Of a stretch of 64,000 nt of DNA, positions 27,418 through 36,454 are shown in pieces. Every line of letters begins with the position of its first letter. The first letter of the stretch is position 1. Source of the stretch: Burkholderia sp. H160 (GTDB lineage: Bacteria; Pseudomonadota; Gammaproteobacteria; Burkholderiales; Burkholderiaceae); NCBI GenBank assembly GCA_000173575.1, contig ABYL01000005.1:1-64000 (forward strand), given 5' to 3'. Both the position numbers and the translations under genes were made by a program. The notes beneath the pieces are model-generated. The model was given only the letters and a program-made list of their open reading frames with translations, made no database searches and had not been told where the DNA came from.

Positions 27418-28335
27418 CTATGCGACTGGGATGTGCTGTCGATTCGCATCGATCCAGTCCACCATCGGGGTGAGCTGGACACCGTGTTCGGAAAGCGCAT
27501 CGATATCGACGCGATACCCGACCGCGTTGATCCATTCCTGTGCATTCACCCATCCGGGTGCGAGACCCTTTGCCCTGGCTTCATCCGGTGAGACGTGCGA
27601 AACGCGGATCTGTGCGCTCAGAACGAGACCGAGGCGCTGAGCAACTTCAGACATCGTGAGCTTTTCCGACGCCAGCGGCACGGTCTTACCGTGCCAGCGT
27701 TGCCGATCGTTTAGTGCGCTGGCTGCGAGTGCGCCCACGTCGTCGGCGGCGATCCAGTCGAGTCGTGCGTCGGGTAGCATTGCGCTGAGTAGCAGGCCTT
27801 CGCGCAGGTGCGGAAACATCGCGGCAGCTTTCGGTTCAGCGAGATTGTCCATCATGAAAGCCGGTTGCAAGACCGTCCACGATTCGAAACCCGCTGAGCG
27901 GACGGCCTCTTCGATGTCCCATTTGTCCGTCCAGTATTTTCGGTTCCAACGCTTCTCGCTCCAGCCGGGAAACGTCTCGTGATTGCCCGCCTGCGCCACC
28001 GAGGTATGAACGAACTGCGCGACGCCAGCGTTGCGCGCTGCGTTGATGAGCGCAAAACCCTGGCGGCGTTCGCTGTCGCTGCGATCAAAATCAGGAAGGA
28101 GAACGGAGAAGACGGAACCGACGCCCTCCACTGCTTTTTCGAGTGACTCGCGGTCGTCCAGATCTCCTGGCAACGCCTGCGCATTCATTTCGACGAGCGC
28201 CCGCGCAGCCGGCGAGTCTGGATTTCGCGTCAGGAAGCGCACCTTCCGCCCAGATGCAAGGAGGTGGCGAGCCGTGGCGCCGCCTTGCGCGCCCGTGGCG
28301 CCGATGACGAGTACCGCGCCGGATGAATCAATCAT
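27418..28335 (-). CDS. NmrA-like NAD(P)-binding protein
   Basis: A 305-residue atypical SDR of the NmrA/HSCARG type. It opens MIDSSGAVLVIGATGAQGGA, with the GATGxxGG dinucleotide-binding loop, and lacks a clear YxxxK pair. NmrA-like proteins are either NADP sensors or reductases acting on quinones and similar compounds. It precedes the hydrolase and ligase genes on the same strand (113 nt before the hydrolase) and may begin that transcript. The ATG at 28335 fits the domain start better than the longer frame to 28425. Confidence 0.8.
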   Translation of the reverse strand: MIDSSGAVLVIGATGAQGGATARHLLASGRKVRFLTRNPDSPAARALVEMNAQALPGDLDDRESLEKAVEGVGSVFSVLLPDFDRSDSERRQGFALINAARNAGVAQFVHTSVAQAGNHETFPGWSEKRWNRKYWTDKWDIEEAVRSAGFESWTVLQPAFMMDNLAEPKAAAMFPHLREGLLLSAMLPDARLDWIAADDVGALAASALNDRQRWHGKTVPLASEKLTMSEVAQRLGLVLSAQIRVSHVSPDEARAKGLAPGWVNAQEWINAVGYRVDIDALSEHGVQLTPMVDWIDANRQHIPVA

Positions 28336-28454
28336 GACTTGTCCCGTGGTCGAACGATAGACGTAGGCCAGGCATCTCATGCCTGGGCGGCTTGCGCATG
28401 ATGCCGCTAACCCGGTGACAGTCATTGCAGATGCGCAGCCTCGTGCTCAGCATC

Positions 28455-28481
28455 GAACGTTCTAATATTAGCACGATGTTC
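28455..28481 (-). promoter_or_regulatory. Possible operator copy before the NmrA-like gene
   Basis: GAACGTTC (28455-28462, a perfect palindrome) and, 8 nt on, GCACGATGTTC (28471-28481) lie 120-146 nt before the NmrA-like start; the reverse reading of the second is GAACATCGTGC. They resemble the GAA-N5-TTC sites of this cluster but spacing to a -10 differs. The rest of 28336-28598 shows no gene. Confidence 0.35.
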
Positions 28482-28598
28482 AGTAAATGCGCGAGCGAAG
28501 CATGTCAGGGATCGATGCTTCAGACCGCAAAGCCAGAGAGCATGGGGAATTGAACGAGGCGCAAAGACGAAGCTTCGTGTTTGCGCCTGATACGACGC

Positions 28599-29582
28599 TC
28601 AGTGCTGCGGCCGCAGCGTTTGAACGAGGCCACCTTCATGCGCAACGATCACTTCTGAGCCCGGCTGGTAAACGTCGGCAATTTCGTCTCCGCGCAGGCG
28701 GTTGCCCTGGAAACCGCGCAGATAACTCGTCTGGTCGAGTCGCAACACATGTTCGCCATGCGCGTCGCGCACGACGATCTGGTCCGATGCGATCGACGTC
28801 AGCGTGCCCACATAGGGCAGCCGCGGCTCGAACGGGAAGCTTCCGCCGTGCGGCAGGATGCGCGTGTCGAGTGAAAGACGAAAACGGTCCGAATGATTGC
28901 TGAGACCTGAATGCGGCGTGCGTCGGCTCATCAACAGGACATCGCCCAAACGGTAGTTCGTGCGGCGCCATGCGTCTTCGGGCACGCTCGCGAGATCGAT
29001 GGGGATGATTTTGTCGCCGTCTTTCCTGTGCAGGCACGGAAGCTTGTGCAATCCTTCCGCTACGGCCAGTCCGCCGACTTGCGCATCGATATCGCTGAGC
29101 GGAATCCAGCAGATGATGAAATCCAGGCGGTCGCTGTAGATGGCATCTTCATGAATAAAGTCGAAGCGCGTGCGGCTTTTGTCGATCGCGGGCGGCGACG
29201 TGCGGTATTCGGTGAATGGCACCCAGTAAAGCGGTACGCCGAAGAGCCGCTGAAAGAACGCACGAACTGCTGGGTCTTCCATCACGGTGCGTGCGGCACG
29301 CTGCTCATTCATCGCCTTCACGGGAAAGAAGCTGAAATTTTCGCGATCCTTGCCAGTCCATCGCACGTCTCGATCGTTACGGTCCACGAAGCCGTGGCTA
29401 TCGAGGTGGTCAACTAGCAGAGCGCGCATGCGCTCCAGCGGCTCGTGGTCCAGAACGTCGCGAAAAAACAGGTAGCCGTCTTCGTTCCATCTTTTTTGCA
29501 GCGCGGCATGGTCGCCGAGCAGGTCGTTAGAAACGTTGAACTCGCGCATCGCCGGCACCAGATCCACGGTTGGTGTGCTCAT
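28599..29582 (-). CDS. Phytanoyl-CoA dioxygenase (PhyH) family protein
   Basis: A 327-residue non-haem iron, 2-oxoglutarate-dependent dioxygenase-like protein. The HxD pair is in FDFIHEDAIYSD (about residue 150) and the distal His in RRTPHSGLSNHSDRFR (about residue 225), with the Arg that usually binds 2-oxoglutarate nearby. PhyH enzymes hydroxylate alpha or other positions of branched or cyclic substrates. AAGGAG precedes the ATG at 29582. It is 40 nt downstream of the carboxymuconolactone-decarboxylase-like gene, so the two are likely co-transcribed. Confidence 0.85.
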   Translation of the reverse strand: MSTPTVDLVPAMREFNVSNDLLGDHAALQKRWNEDGYLFFRDVLDHEPLERMRALLVDHLDSHGFVDRNDRDVRWTGKDRENFSFFPVKAMNEQRAARTVMEDPAVRAFFQRLFGVPLYWVPFTEYRTSPPAIDKSRTRFDFIHEDAIYSDRLDFIICWIPLSDIDAQVGGLAVAEGLHKLPCLHRKDGDKIIPIDLASVPEDAWRRTNYRLGDVLLMSRRTPHSGLSNHSDRFRLSLDTRILPHGGSFPFEPRLPYVGTLTSIASDQIVVRDAHGEHVLRLDQTSYLRGFQGNRLRGDEIADVYQPGSEVIVAHEGGLVQTLRPQH

Positions 29583-29622
29583 AGATTGTCTCCTTTTGTC
29601 GCAGGGGTGCTCTGATGCCGGC

Positions 29623-30051
29623 TCACAGCAGTCCGCGTTCTTCCGAAGTGCGGGTGGTGGTGTCGATGCCCAGTTCCCGAAGCGTCTCGAGAACGGCCGT
29701 GGTAGCGGAGGCGACAGCCGGGAAGCCTGCATATGGAAGCGCTTGAATGAGCACGCCTTCGAGCTCGCGCGCGCTCAGACCGTTGCGCACGGCAATGCGG
29801 ACGTGGTTTTTCAGTTCGAGCGTCTGCCGGCTGGCGATGAGGATGCCCAGTGTGACGAGGCTGCGCTGCTTGCGCTCGAGTTTGTCGTCGCCCCATACGT
29901 CGGCGAACGCGTAGTTGATGGCAAGGCGGGAAATATCGGATCCGAAGCCGGTGGACTCACTTGCGGCACGCAAGCCGGCTGCCTTGTCTTCACCCATGAT
30001 TTCGCCGAATACCTTTAAACCATAGGCAAGCTTTTCTTCGAGGCTCTTCAC
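29623..30051 (-). CDS. Carboxymuconolactone decarboxylase-family protein
   Basis: A 142-residue all-helical protein of the CMD/AhpD family. The RSLVTLGILIASRQ and LKNHVRIAVRNGLSARELEGVL segments are typical of the gamma-carboxymuconolactone decarboxylase branch, with the conserved His. No CxxC pair is present, so an AhpD-type peroxidase role is unlikely. The start is GTG at 30051 after AGGAG. It heads the CMD-PhyH pair and is divergent from an AraC-family regulator that may control it. Confidence 0.8.
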   Translation of the reverse strand: MKSLEEKLAYGLKVFGEIMGEDKAAGLRAASESTGFGSDISRLAINYAFADVWGDDKLERKQRSLVTLGILIASRQTLELKNHVRIAVRNGLSARELEGVLIQALPYAGFPAVASATTAVLETLRELGIDTTTRTSEERGLL

Positions 30052-30252
30052 TTGTGTCTCCTGTTTAACCGCGGCGGCGCGGCTATTGATAGCGGATGCG
30101 ATTCCGCGTTCCCCGCCGTTCTTGTCGCCGGCGATACCGACGATGATGCGTGCTAAGATCGCTGCGAAAGAGGATCAAAATCTGCATATTGGGGGATCGA
30201 AATTCGCAAGCCTACCGCCCCGACTGAGCCAGTCAAAGACGTTGCCGCGCTC

Positions 30253-31206
30253 GTGCTGCCAGGCAGTTATCTGTCGAGCGTGGGCGCGCTGGTAGACGGA
30301 TTCGCGCTGATTGAACGTCACATATTCACCCAATTCGCACCCCCGTACCGGCACACGATGAAGACGCAGGTACGCCTTCTGGGCGCCAACGGAAACAGCC
30401 TGGAGTTCGCTGGCGCGCGAAGGATGGAGAGTGACGGGAACCTGCTGGGCGATACCGAGTACCGCATCGTTTATGTCCCGGCTTTTGCCGTGGCCAGCGA
30501 AGAAGCACTCGCTACGCTCCTCGACCACGCGGAGCCGGTGACGGAGTGGTTGCGCTGGCAGCGTGCACGCGGAGCAGTGTTGGCAGCGAGTGGCACCGGG
30601 GGAGCGCTGCTAGCACAGGCGGGGCTGCTCGACGGCGGCCCAGCCGCAGTCCCCCGGGTGCTCAGAAGCCTGTTCCGGTCGCGTTTTCCAAAGGTGCGCG
30701 TGGAAACTGGCTCCACGATCGCCGAGCACGACGGCGTGCACACTTGCAGCGTGCCAGCAAGCGAGTGGCAACTTGTGGCCCGCCTCGTCGATCGAGCGAT
30801 ATCGCCGCATACCGCTCAATGGCTCGCATCGACGACAGGGACGGACGGCGAACACGAGGAAGGTCGCCTGACGAGCGACGATCCTCTCGTGAGCAGCGCG
30901 CAATTCTGGCTTGCACAGCGTTTCGCTCAGGACTTCAAGATCAGCGAGCTGGCGGACGTCCTTGCCGTCAGTCATGCCACGTTGCTGCGGCGCTTTACAC
31001 GGAGTCTGGGCATGACGCCGCGTGCCTATGTGAGCTCACTGCGCATCGAGTCTGCAAAGCGAATGCTGCGCAACACGCAGATATCCATCGAGCAGATCGC
31101 CGTCATGGTCGGCTATTCGGACGTGCGCGCTTTTCGCAACATCTTCCACAAGCACGTTTCGATGAGTCCTTCCGCGCATCGGCGGCGTGGCACGGATCGC
31201 GAATGA
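30253..31206 (+). CDS. GlxA-type AraC-family regulator (DJ-1/PfpI + AraC HTH)
   Basis: A transcription regulator with an N-terminal DJ-1/PfpI-like domain (residues 1-190) and a C-terminal double HTH of AraC type (FKISELADVLAVSHATLLRRF and ISIEQIAVMVGYSDVRAFRNIF). The GTG at 30253 is the first ordinary start, giving 317 residues. However, the same frame stays open to 30157 and encodes EPVKDVAALVLPG, the expected first beta strand of the DJ-1 domain, upstream of it. An ATT at 30202 or ATC at 30196 may be used, or the GTG form lacks that strand. It is divergent from the CMD-PhyH genes. Confidence 0.82.
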   Translation: MLPGSYLSSVGALVDGFALIERHIFTQFAPPYRHTMKTQVRLLGANGNSLEFAGARRMESDGNLLGDTEYRIVYVPAFAVASEEALATLLDHAEPVTEWLRWQRARGAVLAASGTGGALLAQAGLLDGGPAAVPRVLRSLFRSRFPKVRVETGSTIAEHDGVHTCSVPASEWQLVARLVDRAISPHTAQWLASTTGTDGEHEEGRLTSDDPLVSSAQFWLAQRFAQDFKISELADVLAVSHATLLRRFTRSLGMTPRAYVSSLRIESAKRMLRNTQISIEQIAVMVGYSDVRAFRNIFHKHVSMSPSAHRRRGTDRE

Positions 31207-31219
31207 AGGCCGCCAAGGG

Positions 31220-32200
31220 TCAGGCCGAATATTTGTCGAGTTCGGCTTTGCCAATACCGGTCGACCGAAAACATTCGAGCAGGTAGTCCACGAACACCCT
31301 GACTTTCGCGGGCAGATACTGGCGGTGGGGATAGTGCACGTAAATGCGTGGCCCCACACCCTCCGCCTCATCTCCGCGCACCCTGTAGTCGGGAAGGACG
31401 ACCTTGAGTGCTCCGGAATGCAGATGCGGTAGCACCACAGGCACCGAGGACGGCGTGATGCCCGCGCCGCTGATCGCAGCGATCAGGTTGGTATCCGGCT
31501 GTCCCGCCACGGTGAGGCGGCCGCGAGGATGATGGATGAACGTCTTTTCCCTGCGCGCGGCTCCTTTTCGCGTATTGCCGGGCACGCGTTCGAGATGAAG
31601 CGCTGCGAGTCCAAAAGGCATCCGGATGCCGACGAATTCATGTTCGGCCAGTTCATCCGGCGATTGCGGCACGCCCTTGCGTTCGAGGTAATCCCGGCTC
31701 GCGACCAGTACGATAGGGTAGTCACACAGTGGACGGGAGACATGGTTGGTCCCGCGTCCCCGCGCATGCTGAATGCTGACGTCGATACCGTCATTGACCA
31801 GGCTCGGCGCAATTTCGTCGTAGCTGATGTCGATTTCGACAAGAGGGTAGCGTTGCAGAAACGCTGCGAGCACCGGACTCAGGCAATGCCTGCCGAACGT
31901 GGGCGTCACTGAAACCTTGATCAAACCTTCCGGATGCTCGGGACTGCGTCGCACATCCGCGACGGCTTCGTCCAGTTGACTCAACAAGGGCGCCACGCGT
32001 TGAAAGAACTGCCGCCCTTCGCTCGTGAGGCTGAGCTTGCGCGTGGTCCGGTTGAAGAGGCGCACGCCCAGTTCACGCTCCAGCGCAGCAATGCTCTTGC
32101 TCACGGCAGGCGGTGTGACCTGGAGCCGGCTTGCCGCCGCGATGAAGCTGCCGCAACGGACGGCCTCAACGAAAGGCTGCAGGTTTCGGATTTCGGGCAT
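31220..32200 (-). CDS. LysR-family regulator
   Basis: A 326-residue LysR-type regulator. The N-terminal HTH reads GSFIAAASRLQVTPPAVSKS with the following LERELGVRLFNRTTRKL, and the remainder is the periplasmic-binding-like effector domain (for example SRPLCDYPIVLVASRDYL). GGGGGGA lies before the ATG at 32200. It is flanked by the convergent AraC gene and, upstream, by the chemoreceptor gene on the same strand. Its target is not obvious from position. Confidence 0.9.
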   Translation of the reverse strand: MPEIRNLQPFVEAVRCGSFIAAASRLQVTPPAVSKSIAALERELGVRLFNRTTRKLSLTSEGRQFFQRVAPLLSQLDEAVADVRRSPEHPEGLIKVSVTPTFGRHCLSPVLAAFLQRYPLVEIDISYDEIAPSLVNDGIDVSIQHARGRGTNHVSRPLCDYPIVLVASRDYLERKGVPQSPDELAEHEFVGIRMPFGLAALHLERVPGNTRKGAARREKTFIHHPRGRLTVAGQPDTNLIAAISGAGITPSSVPVVLPHLHSGALKVVLPDYRVRGDEAEGVGPRIYVHYPHRQYLPAKVRVFVDYLLECFRSTGIGKAELDKYSA

Positions 32201-32310
32201 CGTCAATTCCCCCCGCTGGCGAGACACGTCCTAGGCGATCATGAACCAGCGTCGTTGCATGCACGATGCAGACTCGATTGCTTTGCTAAAGCTCATCTAG
32301 CACCCAAACT

Positions 32311-33903
32311 TTACCCGCGAGTTCCGCTCAGCAGCAGGTTGCGTTCGTCGCGAGAAAGCGTGAAAACACCGAGCATCTCGGCGAGTCGCTCGGTCTGCTG
32401 CTTCATGCTGTCGGCTGCGGCCGTGTGTTGCTGAACGAGCGTTGAGTTCACCTGCGTCATGCGGTCCAACTGTTCTACCGCAACGCTTACCTGACTGACT
32501 CCGGCTGACTGTTCTCGCGATGCCTCGGCGATCTGGCTAACCAGATCGGTTACGCCACGAACTTGTGCAACGATGTCGGCAATCGTCTTGCCTGCCGAAT
32601 CCACCAGCTTCGATCCGCCATCGACCGTTTCGACGCTTTGCGTAATCAGGGCCTTGATTTCCTTTGCGGCTTGCGCGCTGCGTTGAGCGAGATTGCGGAC
32701 CTCACCGGCTACCACGGCGAACCCACGTCCCTCTTCGCCGGCTCGCGCGGCTTCGACCGCGGCGTTCAGGGCCAGAATGTTGGTCTGGAAAGCAATGGCG
32801 TCGATGACAGAGATAATGTCGGAAATCTTGCTGCTCGATTGCGTGATTTTCTCCATCGTCGAGATGACCTGATCGACCACTCGACCCCCATCTTCCGCCG
32901 CCTGGCTCGCGCGGGCTGCCAAACTACTCGCCTGTCTGGCCGCGTCTGCATTGTTGCCAACCGTCGAGTTGATCTGCTCCATCGAAGCAGCCGTCTCTTC
33001 GAGACTGCTGGCCTGCGTTTCCGTTCGTCCGGAAAGCTCGAATGTGCCCGAGGCAATATCGTTCGTCGCCTGTTGCATGGCCTTTACGCCATTGCGGACG
33101 TCGAGGACGGTGGCACGCATGTTGATACTCACCTGATTCAGGGTCCGGAGCACGTCACCAATTTCATCGCTTCGAACGCTGTGGCACGAGGCGCTCAGAT
33201 CGCCTGCGGCAATCTTCATCGCTGTTCGCGCAGCTTCCTGCAACGGGGCGGCGATGATGCGAGACAGGAACACTCCTGCCGCGGAAGTCAGCAGAATCTG
33301 GGCGACGAATTCGCCCCAGAACGAGAACGAGGAAAGGCCGTCGCTGCAACTCGCCAGTCCCAGTATGTCCACCAAGGTGAGCGCGAAGAGGGCGCCCCAG
33401 ATGTAGCGCTTGAGACCGAACGAGCGAATCCGGATGGCGGCCTTGCCAAAGAGGCCACTCCGGATGATGCGCCCTTGTTCCCAACCGAGCCTTCCGTCAC
33501 GGTCAGAGCGCAAGCGTCGATAAAGTGCTTCGGTCTGCTCGATCTCCCCATGAACCGGCTTGCTGAGAACCATCAGAGAGCCGATGTATTGGCCGTGCGA
33601 AACGAGTGGCGCCATGTTCAGCCGGCACCACACGAGTGCGCCACGCTTGCAAGCGAGCTTGATAAGGCCGCTCCAGGGCTTACCCTGCTTCACTGCCGCT
33701 CCGAGGTCGGCCAGTACCGGTTGGGGAACGTCGCGTATGCGGTTCGCTCCCTGCATTGCCTGGAGCTCCTTCAACGAATATCCCGTCACGCGTTGATAAA
33801 CCGGGTTCGAATAGACCACCTGAGATTGCGCGCCCACGCAGCAGACCATCAGCTCATGGTCGCCCAGTTCATATTCGCGATTGGTATTGTTCTCTTGCCC
33901 CAT
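32311..33903 (-). CDS. Methyl-accepting chemotaxis protein with PAS sensor (Aer-like)
   Basis: A 530-residue chemoreceptor. An N-terminal PAS domain (residues about 15-120, with [15 protein letters not shown]) is followed by two close membrane segments (about 168-220), a HAMP region, and a signalling domain with the diagnostic hairpin [20 protein letters not shown] and [18 protein letters not shown]. There is no periplasmic ligand domain, so it senses an internal or redox/energy signal like Aer. No C-terminal NWETF-type tether is present. Its promoter shares the layout of the catabolic promoters of this cluster (33950-33992), suggesting energy taxis tied to substrate use. Confidence 0.9.
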   Translation of the reverse strand: MGQENNTNREYELGDHELMVCCVGAQSQVVYSNPVYQRVTGYSLKELQAMQGANRIRDVPQPVLADLGAAVKQGKPWSGLIKLACKRGALVWCRLNMAPLVSHGQYIGSLMVLSKPVHGEIEQTEALYRRLRSDRDGRLGWEQGRIIRSGLFGKAAIRIRSFGLKRYIWGALFALTLVDILGLASCSDGLSSFSFWGEFVAQILLTSAAGVFLSRIIAAPLQEAARTAMKIAAGDLSASCHSVRSDEIGDVLRTLNQVSINMRATVLDVRNGVKAMQQATNDIASGTFELSGRTETQASSLEETAASMEQINSTVGNNADAARQASSLAARASQAAEDGGRVVDQVISTMEKITQSSSKISDIISVIDAIAFQTNILALNAAVEAARAGEEGRGFAVVAGEVRNLAQRSAQAAKEIKALITQSVETVDGGSKLVDSAGKTIADIVAQVRGVTDLVSQIAEASREQSAGVSQVSVAVEQLDRMTQVNSTLVQQHTAAADSMKQQTERLAEMLGVFTLSRDERNLLLSGTRG

Positions 33904-33949
33904 ATCTGTTCCAGCTCACCCGAGCGCCTCGATTTTTATTCGTATTGTA

Positions 33950-33992
33950 GAACGACATTCTAAAATGTATGTCGTACGCTGCTTGACGTCAA
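33950..33992 (-). promoter_or_regulatory. Chemoreceptor promoter with GAA-N5-TTC palindrome
   Basis: On the minus strand: TTGACG (33987-33992), 17 nt, TACATT (33964-33969), 3 nt, then GAATGTCGTTC (33950-33960), flanked by TA on both sides so that the palindrome extends to TAGAA-N5-TTCTA. The -35 lies inside a perfect 14-bp palindrome, GCTTGACGTCAAGC (33981-33994). The distance from -10 to palindrome (9 nt, start to start) equals that of the sites at 35139 and 62938. Confidence 0.6.
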
Positions 33993-34137
33993 GCCGGGGT
34001 GCACCCGATATGACGTTGGGCCCACCACGCGTTCACCAAGCCGCGTTCAACAATGTGACCAGGGTTCGTCCGTAGTGCACCGCAACGGGACAAAGGCGAT
34101 ATGCTGGCGGCACCTGATATCAAAGGCATATCACCTC

Positions 34138-35037
34138 ATGGAATTGCGGCATCTCAGACACTTCGTTGCGGTTGCGGAGGCCCAGCACTTTGGCCGTGCG
34201 GCTGCGCGCCTGGGTATGGCGCAGCCGCCGCTCAGCCAGTCGATCATGCGACTGGAGGAGCAGCTTGGTATCAAGCTGCTCGAACGCACACCCCGAGGCG
34301 TTTCGCTCACAACCGCCGGAGCCGCGCTGCTCGCGGAAGCGAAGCCACTGATCGCGCAAGCGGAGCTGGCCGAGCGGCGCGTGCGGCAAGCCGCCGACGA
34401 ACTGGCGAGCTTGAGCGTAGCGTTCGTGCCGATGTGTGCGCTGCGAATCATGCCGCTAGCGATTCAGGGTCTTCGCAAGCAATGGCCGGGCGTTGATGTC
34501 CGGTTGATCGAGCGCGGCAGTGCTTTGACCGTCGCCAGCGTGAAAAACGGCAGCATTGACCTGGGCGTGGTCGTCACCGGCTCCGCGGACGTCTCGGGTT
34601 TGGAAAGCGTAGTCATCGAGCGTCTGCGGGTGGTGGCCGCGGTTCCGGCGACGTGGCCCGTGGCGATGCAGCGCTCGATCCGCATCGCGGAGCTCGCGCA
34701 ATATCCGCTCATCATGTTCCCTCAGCAGATGTCGCAGCCGCTCTTCGCCGCGTTCGAGGCAGCGCGCCGCGAGGCGGGGCTGTCGCCGCGGGTGACCCAG
34801 CAAGCCCGCCATCCTTATACGATGCTCAACCTCGTGGCTCATGGACTGGGTGTCGGTCTGATGCTGGACTCGGCGCGATACTTGCCCGTGGAGGGTGTCG
34901 TCTACATCGACATTGAGGATGTTCCGCCTTCAGACGAAACCGAAGTGTCGCTGGTGTGGGCGGATAGACCTCACAAGCCGTACCACCGTTCGATGCTCGA
35001 CATCATTCGCGATATCGCGTCGCCGACCGCTACGTGA
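34138..35037 (+). CDS. LysR-family regulator (CatR/BenM-like)
   Basis: A 299-residue LysR-type regulator beginning MELRHLRHFVAVAEAQHFG, the CbnR/BenM/CatM-like subgroup that commonly governs aromatic or alicyclic acid breakdown. The HTH includes AARLGMAQPPLSQSI and LEEQLGIKLLERTPRGV. The start at 34138 replaces an unsupported extension to 34075. It is divergent from the chemoreceptor gene and precedes an SDR gene on the same strand. A muconate-like or acyl-CoA ligand is plausible but not shown. Confidence 0.88.
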   Translation: MELRHLRHFVAVAEAQHFGRAAARLGMAQPPLSQSIMRLEEQLGIKLLERTPRGVSLTTAGAALLAEAKPLIAQAELAERRVRQAADELASLSVAFVPMCALRIMPLAIQGLRKQWPGVDVRLIERGSALTVASVKNGSIDLGVVVTGSADVSGLESVVIERLRVVAAVPATWPVAMQRSIRIAELAQYPLIMFPQQMSQPLFAAFEAARREAGLSPRVTQQARHPYTMLNLVAHGLGVGLMLDSARYLPVEGVVYIDIEDVPPSDETEVSLVWADRPHKPYHRSMLDIIRDIASPTAT

Positions 35038-35106
35038 TACGCGCAGTCGCGCCGTTCAACCGTTTCCTTCACGTTGCTCCTTCCGTCACTCGCATCCTCG
35101 TTTATC

Positions 35107-35149
35107 TTGACACCATGAAGTGATGCGTTTATTTTTCCGAATGGCGTTC
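35107..35149 (+). promoter_or_regulatory. SDR promoter with CGTTTA element and palindrome
   Basis: TTGACA (35107-35112), 17 nt, TATTTT (35130-35135), 3 nt, GAATGGCGTTC (35139-35149). CGTTTA starts at 35126, exactly 13 nt before the palindrome, as in the sites at 62938, 62768 and 38149. It lies 40-80 nt before the SDR start at 35190. Confidence 0.65.
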
Positions 35150-35189
35150 ATAAAATAACCCGCTCGCGTGGCGAGCCAAAGGAGGAGCA

Positions 35190-35975
35190 GTGAGCACGAA
35201 TGTGGCGAGTCTATTCAATCTCGATCAGAAAGTGGCGGTGGTGACAGGGGCAGGCTCAGGCATCGGTCGTGAGACGGCTCTGCTGCTGGCGTCGGCCGGC
35301 GCGGCGGTGGTCGCGGCCGATCTGAACGAGGAAGCGGCGCAGCAGACGGTCAAACAAATCGAAAGTGCGTCCGGCAAGGCTATCGCGGTGAAAGTGGACA
35401 TCGGCAATGAATCGTCGATTCTTGCGATGTACGAAACCGTAGAGGCGAAGCTTGGGCGCCTCGACATTCTAGTCAACAACGCGGGTATCTATCCGAAGAC
35501 GCAATTCGTTGAGACGTCGGCCGAGAAGTGGGATAAGGTGCTCGGCGTCAACCTGCGCGGCACCTTCCTCTGCATGCGTGAAGCGATCAAGCGAATGCAA
35601 GGTGCCAAAAACGGCGGCTCCATCATCAACATCTCGTCGGTGGCTTCGCTGCAACCGGTGATTTTCGACAACGGCGACTACGGCGCATCGAAGGCGGGTG
35701 TCAACAACCTCACCAAGGTGGCGGCTCTCGAATTCGCAGCCGACCGAATTCGCGTGAACGCAGTGCTGCCCGGTGGCGTGGCAACCGAAGGCGCGGCTGC
35801 ATCGACGAAGGTTCATCAGGCCCACGGGCCGATTACGCAGCCTGGCCGCATGCCGCTCGGCCGCATCGGCGTCGCCTCCGATATCGCGAGGGCAGTGCTG
35901 TTCTTCGCGTCGCCGGCATCGGACTATGTCACCGGTCAGCTTCTCGCTGTCGACGGTGGCTTCCAGGTCTCCTGA
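35190..35975 (+). CDS. Short-chain dehydrogenase/reductase
   Basis: A 261-residue classical SDR. Motifs: TGAGSGIG (residues 20-27), NNAGIY near 92, INISSVAS with the catalytic Ser, YGASKAG with Tyr and Lys, and VTGQLLAVDGGFQVS at the end. It starts at GTG 35190 after AAGGAGGAG. It resembles the SDR at 19639 and is likely an alcohol/ketone oxidoreductase of the catabolic route. Its promoter carries the shared palindrome, and a hairpin follows the gene. Confidence 0.88.
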   Translation: MSTNVASLFNLDQKVAVVTGAGSGIGRETALLLASAGAAVVAADLNEEAAQQTVKQIESASGKAIAVKVDIGNESSILAMYETVEAKLGRLDILVNNAGIYPKTQFVETSAEKWDKVLGVNLRGTFLCMREAIKRMQGAKNGGSIINISSVASLQPVIFDNGDYGASKAGVNNLTKVAALEFAADRIRVNAVLPGGVATEGAAASTKVHQAHGPITQPGRMPLGRIGVASDIARAVLFFASPASDYVTGQLLAVDGGFQVS

Positions 35976-36002
35976 TTGCCCGTCTGCGTCTCATTGCCGA
36001 GT

Positions 36003-36033
36003 CGCCAAGCTGCATCGAGAACGCAGCTTGGCG
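36003..36033 (+). terminator. Hairpin after the SDR gene
   Basis: CGCCAAGCTGC (36003-36013) and GCAGCTTGGCG (36023-36033) form a perfect 11-bp stem with a 9-nt loop, 28 nt after the SDR stop. Only a weak T-containing tail (GCTTTCCT) follows, so termination may be partial or Rho-assisted. Confidence 0.55.
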
Positions 36034-36067
36034 CCGCAGTCCGCTTTCCTCGATTGATTGCCGATCC

Positions 36068-36093
36068 GTTGCACACATGTCCATGTGTGTAAC
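36068..36093. promoter_or_regulatory. 26-bp near-perfect dyad, candidate operator
   Basis: GTTGCACACATG and CATGTGTGTAAC are separated by TC; 11 of 12 arm positions match. The two-nt centre does not favour a terminator loop. It lies about 165 nt before the small gene at 36257 and could be the site of a MarR/TetR-like dimer. No other gene is seen between 35976 and 36256. Confidence 0.45.
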
Positions 36094-36256
36094 GGGCGCT
36101 CGCGCATACGCTCCCGTCGATGCCTTGACGGCTAGTGAAAACACCGACGCCATTAATTGAACGACTTGTTGCATAACCGTTTTCCGTGACCTACGATGTC
36201 CATCTAGAGGCGCCGTGCAAGCGCCCGAGAGGCATAAGCCTGATCGGAGACATGCG

Positions 36257-36454
36257 ATGTACTTTCTCGACAGCGATTTACGTGGTCCTCTTGCGGACTA
36301 TACGTTCGGCCATCGCCTCCAGCGCGCTGAAAAGGGTCGTCCCTCGCCGGACGAATCGGCTCGCGCAAAACAACCGAATTGGGCGGCGCGCGTGCTGGGT
36401 GCGATGGCGCCTCTTACTCGCGGCAAGCTGCGCACGGAGGGCCGGGCACGATGA
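36257..36454 (+). CDS. Small hypothetical protein
   Basis: A 65-residue hydrophilic protein starting MYFLDSDLRGPLADYTFGH at 36257, preceded by GGAGA. Its stop overlaps the next start (ATGA, 36451-36454), supporting expression as part of a small operon. No family is recognised. It is Arg/Ala-rich at the C-terminus. An upstream in-frame start at 36215 has less support. Confidence 0.5.
   Translation: MYFLDSDLRGPLADYTFGHRLQRAEKGRPSPDESARAKQPNWAARVLGAMAPLTRGKLRTEGRAR

Noticed and set aside
32563-33963. A 466-codon plus-strand frame opposite the chemoreceptor
   Set aside because: The minus-strand chemoreceptor has the diagnostic hairpin; the opposite frame has no features.
33981-33994. GCTTGACGTCAAGC palindrome as an independent operator
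   Set aside because: It may simply reflect the TTGACG -35 of the chemoreceptor promoter together with its symmetrical neighbour; I mention it only within that promoter.
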